DNA from: Sisyra terminalis
Lineage: Eukaryota > Arthropoda > Insecta > Neuroptera > Sisyridae
NCBI GenBank assembly: GCA_958496175.1
Contig: OY292276.1
Span: forward strand, 60,091,080-60,155,079
DNA length: 64,000 bases
Direction: 5' to 3'
Shown here: positions 11,481-23,955 of the stretch, piece after piece
How positions within the stretch are numbered: the stretch's first letter is position 1
Layout of the letters: the number at the start of each line of letters is the position of its first letter
The notes under the pieces: generated by a model
Databases searched by the model: none
What the model was told of the DNA's origin: nothing
Seen by the model: only the letters and a program-made list of their open reading frames with translations
Translations under genes and position numbers: made by a program

Positions 11481-12544
11481 ACGTTTTTTCCCCCTGAAAA
11501 AAACATGACATGTGAATTTATTTTCTCATTTATTTGATTTTTGTGCCTTAATTTATCGTTAAAACCTTAAATCTTGCCCAAATGTATGCGAGTGATTGTG
11601 TGACAAATGTGCCAAAATGAATTTTTGATGTAATTCAAATGAAAAACTTGAAATAATTTGACAGAATCGCTGGTTTACAACCAGAGGAATGACTCTCCGG
11701 AAACGTGGTGTTCGAGTTGTTGCCGACATTTGGGTATGCAACAAGCACTAAAAACTAAAGTAGAAACTCTAATCTTTGTAATAAAATAGTTTTTGGAGCG
11801 AAATTTTGCGGAAAAGTGTTTAATTTTTGTATAAGGAGATGCGTTCCGCTGGTTGTCCGTCCACCGATATGTAAATGTATATGATAACTGATAAAAATTA
11901 TAAGGAAATCTCTAAGACTTTCATCTCCCCCGATTGTACTATACCTGAAGAAAATATTTTGTAATTTTTTTTTTCTTATTTATTAATAATTTTTTTGTCC
12001 TGTAATGATAATTTCTTGTAGGTATATCTATAACTGTATAATATGAAGTCTATGATTATGTTTAGTTCTTATATATCTATGAAAAAAAATATATTAACTA
12101 TTTAAATACCGAATTAAACCATGTAAATAATAAAAATCTTCAATGTAAATTCGAAAATGTGAGTTTTATTTGGTAAATCTTCGACTTATACTACAAGGAG
12201 TGGAAGCTTTGAACTTCAAAGAATCAAGTTTTGGGTTTATGGTAGTTAAATCTGAGATAATGTCTAAAATAAGATCAAAAAATTAGACCTCAACATTGAG
12301 GGGAAGAATATTTTCCTCCAAAATTAAATGTTGAAATCCTGAATTTAAGTTTTAATCCAGATTGGTAATAGGCGTAATTGTGGCCTGAGAAAACATTTTC
12401 CGGCGAAAAGATTTCGTTAAGATGAAGTTACGTCTAGAATTTGGTTGAAATTTATGGCGGCTAAAAGAGTTGGGGATGTCTTCGATCTTCTGGATGAAAT
12501 TAGGGACCCAGAGTACACAATTAGCTGAAGGCTGGAGAATTTTG
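11481..12544 (+). other. FoxQ2 3' UTR and AT-rich spacer
   Basis: AATAAA at 11780-11785 is a plausible polyadenylation signal for FoxQ2, and further ATAATAAAAA-type signals lie near 12126. Beyond about 12.15 kb no gene or recognisable element is seen. Confidence 0.5.
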
Positions 12545-14105
12545 ATACAATTTAAATTGACAAATAATCAAATTAACAATGAAATTTTTTAAAAAAATTT
12601 AAGTATTAAAATGTTTTAGAAACTTACAGCGTAATATTTGGCGATAATCGATCGATTTTTCTTCGCAATTTATTGAATTAAATGATTAAGTTTACCGCTT
12701 AATTTCAAATGTAGTTTCCCGGTAAAATTAGCATGGTGGCGATACTAGTAACTGATGTATAATTATTAATTATACTGTGTCATCAAATCAATGTCTATTA
12801 AAGTAACATTTTTTAATGCAGTTTTTCGAAAAATTGTAAAATATTAACCAAACTCCCCCAAAATGTTTGATTTTCCAATTCTTTGAAAATTTTGATCCCA
12901 AACCTTTATAAAATTTAAGGTGATCAATAAATATTGTTATAATAATCAAATTAACAATCAAAATTAAAAAAAAAATGTATGTAGATAAACTAAATCGATA
13001 TTAGAATCTTTTGGAAACTTACAGTGTAATATTAGTCGATAATCGATCGATTTTCACCGCAATTTATTGAATTAAATGATTAAATTTACCGCTTAATTTC
13101 AAATGTAGTTTCCCGGTAAAATTAGCATGGTGGCGATACTAGTAACTGATGTATAATTATTAATTGTACTGTGTTATCAAATCAATGTCTATTAAAGTAA
13201 CATTTTTTAATGCAATTTTTCGTTAAAAGGCAAAAAAATTAACCAAGCTCTCCCAAAATGTTAAATATTCTAATTCTTTGAAGATTTAAATCCCAAACCT
13301 TGATAAAATTCAAGTTGACAAATAAATATTGTTATAATAATCAAATTAACAATCAATTTAAAAAAAAATGTATGTAGATATACTAAATCGATATTAAAAT
13401 CTTTTGGAAACTTACAATGTATTATTTGTCGATGATCGATTAACTTTCATTGCAATTTAGTGAATTAAATTATTAAATTTACCGCTTAATTTCAATTGTA
13501 GTTTCCCGGTAAAACCAGTATGGTGGCGATACTAGTAACTGAAGTATAATTATTAATTGTACTGTGTTATCAAATCAATGTCTATTAAAATGACATTTTT
13601 TTATCCATATTTTTCGAAAACTTCCAAAAAAATTAACCAAACTCCCCCAAAATATTATATATTTAAATTCTTAGAAGACTGATCCCAAACCTTTATAAAA
13701 TTTAAAGTGACCAATAAATATTGTTATAATAATCAAATTAACAATTAAATTTCAAAAAAAAAAAATATGTAGATATACTAAATCGGTATTAAAATCTTCT
13801 GGAAACTTAGAGTGTAAGTATAATTTGTCGACGATCGATTGATTGTTATTGCAATTTATTGAATTCAATGATTGAATTTACCGCTTAATTTCAAATGTAG
13901 TTTCCCGGTAAAACCAATATGGTGGCGTACTAGTAACTGATGTATGAATATAAATATTGTCCCATCAAATCAATGTCTATTAAAGTGACAATTTTTTGGT
14001 CTATTTTTCGAAAAAATACAATAAAATTAACCGAAAACCACCGAAATATGTTCGATTTTCCAATTCTTTGAAAATTTTAATCCCAATTTTGTGTATCAAC
14101 GATTA
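12545..14105 (+). repeat. Left arm of giant inverted repeat: four tandem ~393-bp units
   Basis: Anchors GAAACTTACAGCGTAATA at 12620, 13013, 13405 and 13800 give periods of 393, 392 and 395. Each unit has TTTCCCGGTAAAA, ATGGTGGCGATACTAGTAAC and TCAATGTCTATTAAA. The same unit occurs in opposite orientation at 15.9-16.87 kb. It is non-coding. Confidence 0.9.
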
Positions 14106-14345
14106 TTTTTTTAATCAAAAATATATTTTTCAAATGCGGAAATCACTATAGAGACTATAGATAATAACCAATAATAACATTAAGTACTCGATTGTCAAAT
14201 CAGAGTCAATTAAAAGAATGCAGTGTCCTTGAAAAATTTTAATTAAATTGCAATAAAAATCAATCAATTCTTTCAAATCATTAACGTTTGTGGTTTGCAG
14301 AAAACGCATAGCAATCGTTTGCATTTGATATTTTAATTAATTGAA
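14106..14345. repeat. Inner unique part of the giant inverted repeat, left copy
   Basis: This block, with TTTTCAAATGCGGAAATCAC, AATGCAGTGTCCTTG and TTGTGGTTTGCAGAAAACG, returns inverted at about 15625-15875. It marks the inner edge of the arm beyond the tandem units. Confidence 0.85.
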
Positions 14346-15624
14346 AATAAGTGGCAATTTTATCATTAAATTCATGTTTTATTTGAGTTTTATTAATGAA
14401 TCATTCTATTAGGGGCCGTTCATAAAATACGTTCGCATACACGAGGGGAGGGATCTTGCTGAGTGCGACAAAATGTGTCAGGGGGGCGGGGGGTCTTCGG
14501 CAACGTAATGTTCGCCGTTCGTCAAAAAATTTAAAATTAATATTTCTTTCGACTATTTTTCTTTTTCAATTTTTATCAGGATAAAAAATCATTCATTTCG
14601 TATTTAGTAAATATTAAATATATAGAGTTTTTAAATATGTATAGACATTTGTGCACTTTTAATTGAAATTTATCATATTCAGGGAGGTGGGGGGTCTTAG
14701 TTTTGTGACGAAATATTTCTAGGGGGGTTACAGAAAGTATGACACAGCGTAACAACGGGGGAGTGGGGTCAGAAAAAGCTTATTTTAGAGTAACGTATTT
14801 TATGAACGGCCCCTTATAAACGACCCAAATATGTCATTAACATATAATAAAACCAATTTTTGTAATATTTAGAATTATGACCGAATTGGTGATAGGATTT
14901 TGAGGAATATCTTTTTATATGAAGCCAATGTCTAGAAAGTAGCATAAAGAGTAGAAATTATTGATAAAATCGGAATAGTACTAAAAACTAGAAGAAAATC
15001 TAAAATGGGTACCAAGTTTCAATTAACTTAAATTAAATGGTTATTGGAAAATATATTGTCTAGTTATTTTTTTTAATAGTCTACTGAATTAATAATCATA
15101 TTCTATTCTGTTTAACTATTTTCTATTCTGTTTTTAATTCAATTCACGAATAAATTGGCCCTCATAAAATTTAGCACTACAGGAGAAATTAGAAGATGTT
15201 CGAGGTGAATTAATAACCAAATATCGGATAAATTCGCGAATTAGTTTAAAACACCATACAGAAACGTTAACAAAAGATATTTGTACCATAAAATTATGTA
15301 ACCTGTTGGTCATTACTTCGTACCAGATATTTTACTGTAATTTGGTTAACTTTATACTTTCCCGGGCGCTTTGTCAAATTAAATTCATATTTGTTCTCTT
15401 TGTCATTTTTGTATCTCTTTGTTTTTATTGCACATGCGTACTTGTAAGCAACTGCGTTTACTTTGACGTCTATTAAAGTCTACTATAATGGCATTCTTTT
15501 TCAGGCTTTTTTGTAATAATTTATAAGAAAATTAGAGTTCCGTCGCTGGAATATTGCATTTTTAAGTGTTCTAAACATTTAAACACTAATTTTATCTGCC
15601 TACGATTTTTATTATCAATTATAG
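14346..15624. other. Spacer of the giant inverted repeat
   Basis: Apart from the MITE at 14412-14813, this is AT-rich sequence without a frame longer than about 60 codons. No transposase is recognisable, so the enclosing structure is non-autonomous or the gene has decayed. Confidence 0.5.
14412..14813. mobile_element. Non-autonomous DNA transposon with GGGGCCGTTCATAAAATACG termini
   Basis: The ends GGGGCCGTTCATAAAATACG and CGTATTTTATGAACGGCCCC are perfect inverted repeats, flanked by TTA on both sides (14409-14411, 14814-14816). Just inside, G-rich runs occur near both ends. A 3-bp TTA duplication suits a PIF/Harbinger-type MITE; the superfamily is inferred. It lies in the spacer of the giant inverted repeat and is therefore a later insertion. 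Related end fragments occur at 30533-30547 and 60060-60115. Confidence 0.75.
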
Positions 15625-16868
15625 AATTTATTTTCAATTAATTAAAATATCAAATTCAAACGATTGCTATACGTTTTCTGCAAACCACAGACGTCAATGA
15701 TTTGAATGAATTGATTGATTTTTATTGCAATTATTTTTATTGCAATTTAATTAAACGTTTTAAAAGACACTGCATTATTTTAATTGCCTCTGATTTGACA
15801 ATCAAGTAATGGCATTATCTATAGTGATTTCCGCATTTGAAAAATGTATTTGTGATTAAAAAAGTAATCGTTGATATATAAAATTGGGATTCAAATTTTC
15901 AAAGAATTGGAAAATCAAACATTTCAGGGGTTTTTGGTTATTTTTATTGTATTTTTTTGAAAAATAGACCAAAAAATTGTCACTTTAACAGACATTGATT
16001 TGATGACACCGTACTATATTTATACACCAGTTACTAGTATCGCCACCATGCTGGTTTAACCGGGAAACTACATTTGAAATTAAGCGGTAAACTTAATCAT
16101 TTAATTCACTAAATTGCAATGAATATTAATCGATCATCGATAAATATTACACTGTAAGTTTCCAAAAGATTCTAATATCGATTTAGTATATCTACAAAAA
16201 TTTTTTTTATGAAATTTGATTGTTAAGTCGATTATTATAACAATATTTATTGGTCAACTTGAATTTTATTAAAGTTTAAGTCGAATCTTCCAAGAATTAG
16301 AATATCTAACATTTTGGGGGAGTTTGGTTAATTTTTTTGCAATTTTTCGAAAAACTGCATTAAAAATTGTCACTTTAATAGACATTGATTTGATAACACA
16401 GTACAATTAATAATTATACATCAGTTGTACCGGGAAACTACATTTGAAATGAAGCGGTAAATTTAATAATTTAATTCTATAAATTACGATGAAAATCGAT
16501 TGATTATCGAGAAATATTACACTGTAAGTTTCTAAAATATTTTAATACCGATTTAGTATGTCTACATATATTTTTTTTTTTGAAATTGATTGTTAATTTG
16601 ATTATTATAACAATATATATTCGTCAAATTGAATTTTATCAAGGTTTAGGTACAAATCTTCCAAGATTTAGAATATCTAACATTTTGGGGGAGTTTGGTA
16701 ATTTTTTTTTGCAATTTTTCGAAAAATTGCATTAAAAATGTCACTGTAATAGACATTGATTTGATAACACAGTATAATTAATATACACCAGTTACTAATA
16801 TCGCCACCATGCTGGTTTTACCGGAAAACTACATTTAAAATTAAGCGGTAAACTTAATCATTTAAAAT
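15625..16868 (-). repeat. Right arm of giant inverted repeat: inner block plus three ~393-bp units
   Basis: This is the inverted counterpart of 12.55-14.35 kb. TTTCTGCAAACCACAGACG at about 15677 matches the left inner block. Unit anchors, read on this strand as ACACTGTAAGTTTC, occur at about 16149 and 16518, and the third unit ends at ACTTAATCATTTAA near 16866. The left arm has four units and the right arm three, so copy number has drifted. Confidence 0.88.
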
Positions 16869-16869
16869 T

Positions 16870-19430
16870 TTATTAAAATCAAAACAATTTCCGTTTATTA
16901 TTATATTTCTATTACTTTCCTATTAATAGTCCCAAATTCTTTATGCAGTTTTGGTTGGCACAATTGAAAACTGCACGTGAGTGTCTCTTATTTATGTTTT
17001 TTTTTCTTTTTTAAATTACTCAAAGAATAATTAAATTTGTAAGCGCATTTAGCTACACTTATGGATAATATGCTCCATTGTGTTTCTTTGTTGCAGTTTA
17101 AGGCCAAGCTCATAACAAGTCCTAATCCCATTTCAGCATGCATTTTTGTGAATTGTTGTGGTCCAAGAAAAATTGAATTTTGTCCTCGTAAAGTGTTAAC
17201 ACAAGGACAATGGGACCGCCCGCTGGCGGCTCAGGACTTTCCCGTAAGGCCTGCGTGCAACCTTAAGGACCCACACACTTATTTCATTATGGGATTAAGT
17301 CCCATTCATCACACTTTGCTGCATTTGCTCTCAATTCAATATTTACATTTATTTTCGTTTTGAACAAACATTTCCCGTTCCCGACCCCCGGATAGACTTC
17401 AGATAGACTCCGGATAGACGCATAGACTTCCTCTTAAACGGCCCAAAAAAAAAAAAAAAATCTTTATATACAAATGTAATTGTATGGGAGTAACAAATGT
17501 CGTGGCATAGTACACAGTATGACAATAGAAAAAAGCCACAAGCGGTTTTTGTATGGGAAATTTGTGAATTCTCCTCAAAATCCACTTTTGCAGTCCTTCA
17601 AGCATAAGTGTAAGTATATCTTCGTTTAACGTTTCAAGTGGTAAGAGGTTGAGATTTGACAGATTAGATAAGGAAAAAAAAGCAATTTCTCTCGTTGATC
17701 CAATAATAATGTTAATGGGATAAAGGTGAGGTGATATGAAAGATTTTTATCTTAATATATCAAAAGAAATGGGAATATGAAATAAGTTTAACATAACATT
17801 AAATACTAAATTTATATATATAATTGTACAAAAAACACAATAGGCAAATTACCTCCACTCACCAAATATTAACCGTTGCTGGGGCTTTTGTCGAGAGAAA
17901 TATTTTTCAAGTTAATTTCCCATAAAATATTTCACGAAATAAATACAAATATTGGACTTGACAAAAGTGGATGAATGAATGGAAATTGAAGATTTTGGCG
18001 TTATGCTTCCGTGATTTTTTGGTAAATAGTCAGTTTTGTAGATAAGTAATTGCTAAAATTAAAAAAAAAAAGCCAATTTCTGCCTTCAACAGTGGTGAGG
18101 TTCTTCAGAATTTCAACTGTTTGTTCTTCCGTTTTTCTTGAACTTCTTCAATTTCTTTTTTACAACATTATAACACCTTTCCTTTTTTGATCACCAGTCG
18201 TTATTTAGGTTACTTAATGTGGGGCTAACGCCCCCCAGGAAGACATCTTCATATAAGGCACCATATAAGCAGATTTAATATAGAAAATGGTTGGGAAACA
18301 CTGCTTCAAATATCTCTTCTTTTGATTTTTGAGGAGCTTTCTTGCGAACTAAAATTACTGAGTAAAATTACGAAAAATTCCTGAGTTTCTACTTTAAGTA
18401 TTTCCATTCCCACAAGACTCTATGGAAGAGATCCATGGGTTTCCACGGAGGAGATCCATTGGGAACTGTAGTAAAGGAGACAATTTTCTTCCTTAAAATA
18501 CCATAAATCCTCCTTAAAATATGCCATTTCCTTAGTAAAATAGACTTTGAGGAAGGATCAGGGATTTTTTTTTATATATAAATCGGCCATCAGGATCTAG
18601 GTCCTATAATAATGAAAATCATGAAGTTACGGTAAATATTTAAATATTTTCCATCAATTTATACTTAATTTCCAATTTGAACTCACTAAAATTCATCATA
18701 ATTAATTTAATTCAAAAGAAAATTAAATGAATTGTAATATCTTCCAAATATTTGGTCATCAACTACTGACCAATAAGCGTCATCGTTCGTGATGCCATTA
18801 TTTGGATTTTGTACCACAAATTTTGGTACCAGTGATGCTGAAGAAAGTCTTAACAATGCAAAACATGATAACCGAACATCTGATGTTAATTAAAGGTCTT
18901 AGCCGAAAGTATTTCGCTTAAAACCCCTTGAAGAATTTCCGAAGAACTTAAAGCCCACCAATTAACTGTCGTTCATCCCCTAAAATAAATAAAAAAGTGA
19001 AAAAAATGAAAAAAATGAAAAAATTTAAGTTACATTACAGTGGGATACCTGGTTTTGGTTTCAACACTTAATTCCCTGCCGTTCCAGGTCAAAATTTACG
19101 ATGACATCTATCAGTCTTAATAAATAAAATTTAATTTTCAATCAAATTTTCGTTAGTATATTGTCAATATTTCAGGAATAAATTAAATTTGAATTTGGCG
19201 CATAAAATTCTAAAATTGGTTAAAAGTAGTTATCGTTATTATCGGCTATGTTACACTAGCGCCCTCAGTAAATGACGCCCGGAAGATAGCCAATTTGGAG
19301 GAACACTAAATTAACATTGAGCTAGCCTCCCCTGGGTATTGGTTTCTTTACATTAATTATGTACACCAATAATAGGCCCAAATCATAGTTCTCTTTTCTA
19401 TCACTAGCGGTGCAAATATTCAGGACATAG
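16870..19430. other. Non-coding stretch
   Basis: Short frames (for example 17061-17363) lack any family signature. There is a poly-A run at 17445-17460. The block around 17160-17290, with GGACAATGGGACCGCCCGC, is GC-richer and may be an old regulatory or transposon fragment. No RNA gene is seen. Confidence 0.35.
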
Positions 19431-20160
19431 GTAAACTATTAAGAAGGTATTCCAATCTTGCAATGCATGATGGGAAATGTGTCAAATGTGGCGCCGCCAC
19501 TAGTGTGTTTGTGGTACTAACTTAAAGCAAAACTATGTGCTTTATGTAAGGTAACATAAGTACTACAAATACTCTTATGGTGGCGCCACTTTTTGACACT
19601 TTTCCTAAGATTAAATAAAAGAAGATATTCCAAACTTGCAATGTTTGATGGGAAATGGGTCAAGATGTGGCGCCGCCACTAGTGTGTTTATAGTACTTAC
19701 TTAAAGAAAAACTATGTACTTTCTGTAAAGTAACATAAGTAATACAGATACTCTTGCGGCGGCGCTACTTCTTGACACTTTTCCTAAGATAAAATAAAAG
19801 AAGATATCCCAAACTTGCAATAAATGACGGGGAAATGAGTCAAATCTGGCGCCGCCACTAGTGTGTTTGTAGTACTAACTTAAACCAGAACTATGTACTT
19901 TATGTAAGGTAACATAAGTACTACAAATACTCTTATGGTGGCGCCACTTTTTGACACTTTTTCTAAGATTAAATAAAAGAAAATATTCCAAACTTGCAAT
20001 GCATGATGGAAAATGTGTAGAGATGGGCTCCACTAGTATGTTTGGAGTACTACCTATATATCGTACTAAGTACCCGGAACACACTTGTGGCGGCGCTACA
20101 TCTTGATGCTTTACCCATCATGCATTGCATGATTGAGATAACTTCTCATATATTATCTTA
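19431..20160. repeat. Tandem array, ~179-bp unit with GGCGCCGCCAC, closed by an inverted copy
   Basis: Units start near 19441, 19621, 19800 and 19978 (AGAAGATATTCCAAACTTGC), with periods of 178-180. Each contains GTGGCGCCGCCACTAGTGTG and CTTATGGTGGCGCCAC. The last part (20080-20160) is inverted, with ACCCATCATGCATTGCATGA complementing the TGCAATGCATGATGGG of the first unit, so the array is bounded by inverted repeats. Single related segments occur at 8800-8885 and 9500-9600. Confidence 0.85.
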
Positions 20161-21880
20161 ATTTTTTCCATCGTACAGAAAATTGGAATTTACAGTTTCT
20201 AATAACAACAAAATTTCCCACATAATCATTAAAACGAGTGCTTCCTGAAAAGTAGCGCACTCTACCGGTACTGAAGCTTAAATAGATGTCATTTTTTTAG
20301 CATTAGGTTCGGAATCCTTGTATCTTTGTATATATCCTTCTATATCCTTGGATTTGTATCTATAAACTTCGTACTATAACCGATTTTTGATTTGATAATA
20401 AAAATTGTTTAAGAACAGATTTTTTCAACAATTTTCAGTTTTCATAAACAAAAATTGAATGAAGGAGTTTTGAGAACTTTGGGGGGCTGTGAGAAGCGGA
20501 AGGTATCTTCAAAGTATGGCAGTTTCAAATCATAGCATTAATAACAAGTTCCAACTTTTCAGCCTGCAAGTAGATCTTAGATAGCTATGACTCTCCATGT
20601 TTATTTACATTTTTCAACTGTTTTGATCCACCACCTTGATCTTCAAGTTTTTCATGATTTTCAGACTAAAACAAATGAAAAGCGTTAAAAACATGTAACG
20701 GCCAAATATGTTAAGCAGTAATCTCACGTAACTTCACAATCTTCTCAATTTTCAACGATCTTGCCAAATGATGGAGATACAAAAAAAAAATTTCCACCAA
20801 AAATTGTAGCAAATTCTTGCTCTATTCCTCCATTTTGTCTCGAAAAACAGTAAAAACCCCAAAAAAATCAAGATGGCTATTCGACTTTACGTTATCCGTA
20901 GGTGTTAGACCGGCAACTGTTTTTTAATAGAAACTTTTTCATGTATTTCCATGTATGTCAGCAACAAAAGAGGCGCGGCAAAAACATACCTATACAAGAA
21001 AAGCTGTCCATCAGAAAAAACAAAATTCATTATTAATGGCATCTGTTACAAAACAAAAACGTTACAAATGTTTATAATATCACAAATGTCTTACGTTCAA
21101 AAAAAAAAAAAGAAAAACGTGAAGCAAAAGGCGTACGGATATTTATTAACAAAACTTGTTCAAGAGAAAAAAAAATCAAATCAAAATCACTTTAGACACG
21201 TGAATAAACAAAAGAAGTTGATCCATTGATGATGGCTTTCAGATCAAGCACTTGAATAGACCAGCAAAATTTCTGGCTCTTCAGTTTTTTTTTTTTTTTT
21301 TTTTTTGTACCAACGTTTTTACTGGACGAACGTTTTTATTATTGTTGATCGTTTTATATATTGTTTGGCTGGATATACTTACCATATATAATATAATATA
21401 ATATTATGGATACCAATGGTACCAATGGCCTGCTTGATTTGTATGGGATGTGTTGTTCTCTTATGTCTTTAAATTGTGATTTCAATCTGGAAATATACAA
21501 AAAGCCTCGATTGGCGGCCGAGCCGCAATCAATGGTGAAATTGACATGCGATGTCGGCACATTAAATCAAAGAAAATTTACCTTACCTATATACAAAAGT
21601 CTGAGATAAAGTGTTAATCATCCGGCTTTTTTTTCTTGCCTCTTAATTATAACGAACACTTACGGAGGTAATAGTCGTACGGTTTTGGGACTGCGATCGA
21701 TCGACGACAGAGGAATTACATTGGTAGGTAGATTAGATAGAAAAGAGGGCTTCGATTTTTCAATGGTTACACACACCCATTTGGATCACTATATGGAGTA
21801 TATAATATATAATATTAAGGTTGTCCTCATGGCATTTCTTTATTTCCCATAAGAATAATATGAGAAAAGTTATTTTTACT
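20161..21880. other. Non-coding, AT-rich, with a dispersed duplicate
   Basis: No supported gene. A block at 21690-21800 (TGCGATCGATCGACGACAGA) is repeated at 24231-24335, so it belongs to a dispersed repeat rather than a host exon. T-runs at 21283-21306 and TATA-rich runs at 21356-21410 are low complexity. Confidence 0.4.
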
Positions 21881-23526
21881 TCTTCTGATTTTTATACCGT
21901 TCAAACGACAATTTAAATAATAAATCTCTTCTGTGATCTTTATGGAGAATTAAACGCTCTACAAAAAAGGACAGATAACATTTTTTGATTAGTCCATGTA
22001 TTCAAAAGTTATTCAAGATCCAAGTTCAATTTTTTAAAAATTTGATCAAAAAAAGAATTATCATAAAAATTTAATACAAAAAATCATTTGTTGACATCAC
22101 TCACAAATTTGACCCCGATTTTAACAGTGAAACCAACAGTTTTGGTATAATATACAAAAATAGATCAAATTTTTAAAGAATTTTCAAATTTTTAAAACGC
22201 AACCATCAATTTTATGAGAAAATTTTATTGGAACTTTTTTGTAGAGCATTTTTTTTTTCCTATAACTCATCTTCATAAAAGTTTTTGATATTTTTCACAA
22301 GTCCAAAGTTATTTGCATTAAACTGAAAATATTCGTAATTTTATTGTTTTAAATTAATAATATTCCCTGAATTATTATATTTTTAACATAAAAATTATTT
22401 TTAAACATATGCTAAGAAACTTTTGATTCATTCTAAAGTTCAAACAGTATAACTATTTGGGGATATAATTTTCGTATAAATCATCCTGGAAAATTCAAAA
22501 GTGATTCTTCTAACGAAATTCATCTAACAGGTGGGGTAGAATAAATTTTGACATTTTTAAGACAAAGTTTGAGAAGCACTGGATTAGAGAGATGGTAATG
22601 TACAAGTAGAAGAATATAGAATTTATTTTTTGCTTATTTCCAGGAAAAATATTTTCAATCTATTAACTGGTTCCATTTTACTTAAGAAGTTGCACTTTAG
22701 ACTATAATAGTTATCGCAATAATTTTTTTTTGAAACATATGTTAAGAGACTTCTGAATCAATCTATAGTTCAAATAATTCCACCATTCAAGAGCATAATT
22801 TCGGCTGAATTATCCTGAAAAATTCAAGAGTGATTTTCCTAGCTATATTTATCATCTTACAAGTGGTTTTATTCCTTATTAATAAGGGTGTCAATTATAA
22901 GTTAGGGTTGGAAAAATTTCGACCTATATAATTAAGGGCTGGAAAACTTCCACGTATGTAACATAACCGCGTTGGATTTTCCTGTCCTTAACATCTCGCC
23001 ACGTCAGTGGCGTACTGTACGACAAAAATGACCAAAAAAACAAAGATATCTCCAAAACCGTTGGTCCAATAAAAATATTTTCAGCACAAAAAATTACCCT
23101 CTTTGCACGCTCACCAAAAAAGGTTATGTGAAAAAAGTTGATTTTTCCATCGGTTTTTCCGATACGACACAAAAACTGTTACAAAAATTAAGAAAATGAG
23201 GTTATCAGAAAAACAATTGAAAAATTCAATTGTGATTGATCTACAAAAAAGGTCTCTTACAAGTTCCTTCAAAAGTTATTCGAGGCCAAAGTTGAACTAA
23301 AGAGAAATTTTAATATTTTTTCAAATTTTTTGACGCAACCATAAATTTTATGAGAAAATTTTATAGGACATTTTTTGTAGAGCACTTTTTTTCCTACAAC
23401 TTATCTCTATAAAAGTTTTTGATATTTTTCACAGGTCCTAAGTTATTTAATTAAAATAAAAAAAAATATGTTAAAAATATAATAATTCAGGAAATTTTCA
23501 GTTTAATGCAAATAACTTAGGATCTG

Positions 23527-23955
23527 TGTATACAATATATAGAATATATTGCGGTCCAATTTATGTAGTATAATTTAATATAATAATATATAATAATAAT
23601 ACCATAAACATAAATTTGAACAGAAGTTCAAACAAAAATATTAGTGACGTATTGTCCAGTTACGTATTTCGATTGCCAAGCAATCTTCCTCAGTGGTCAT
23701 CAAGTAGTTTGAATCACTCCGTAACTGCTTTGTGAGGATTCTACTTGATGGTCATTGAGGAAGATTGCTTGGCAATCGAAATACGTATCTGGGCAATACG
23801 TCACGAATATTTTTGTTTGAACTTCTGTTCAAATTTTTGTTTACCATATGGTATGATTTTTATATATTATTATATTAAATTATACTACATAAATTGGACC
23901 GCAATATATTCTATATATTGTATACACAATGAAACTGTTCAAAATTGTATTTTGA
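23527..23955. mobile_element. Foldback element, family B, complete copy with tail and TSD
   Basis: The left end is TGTATACAATATATAGAAT and the inverted right end finishes in GTATACACA at 23928. A 27-nt tail (23929-23955) follows. The direct repeats TTAGGATCTG (23517-23526) and TTAGGACCTG (23956-23965) flank it with one mismatch. Arms are about 190 bp and each carries the stem GATTGC-TTG-GCAATC followed by GAAA. The architecture equals that of family A at 7906-8212 although the sequences differ. Confidence 0.65.
23654..23699 (-). ncRNA. Hammerhead-like motif, family B, damaged stem III
   Basis: Core CTGAGGA (position 7 is variable in hammerheads), stem II GATTGC/GCAATC and GAAA are intact. 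Stem III reads ATACGTAA, so the closing pair next to the cleavage site is lost. Probably weak or inactive. Confidence 0.4.
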
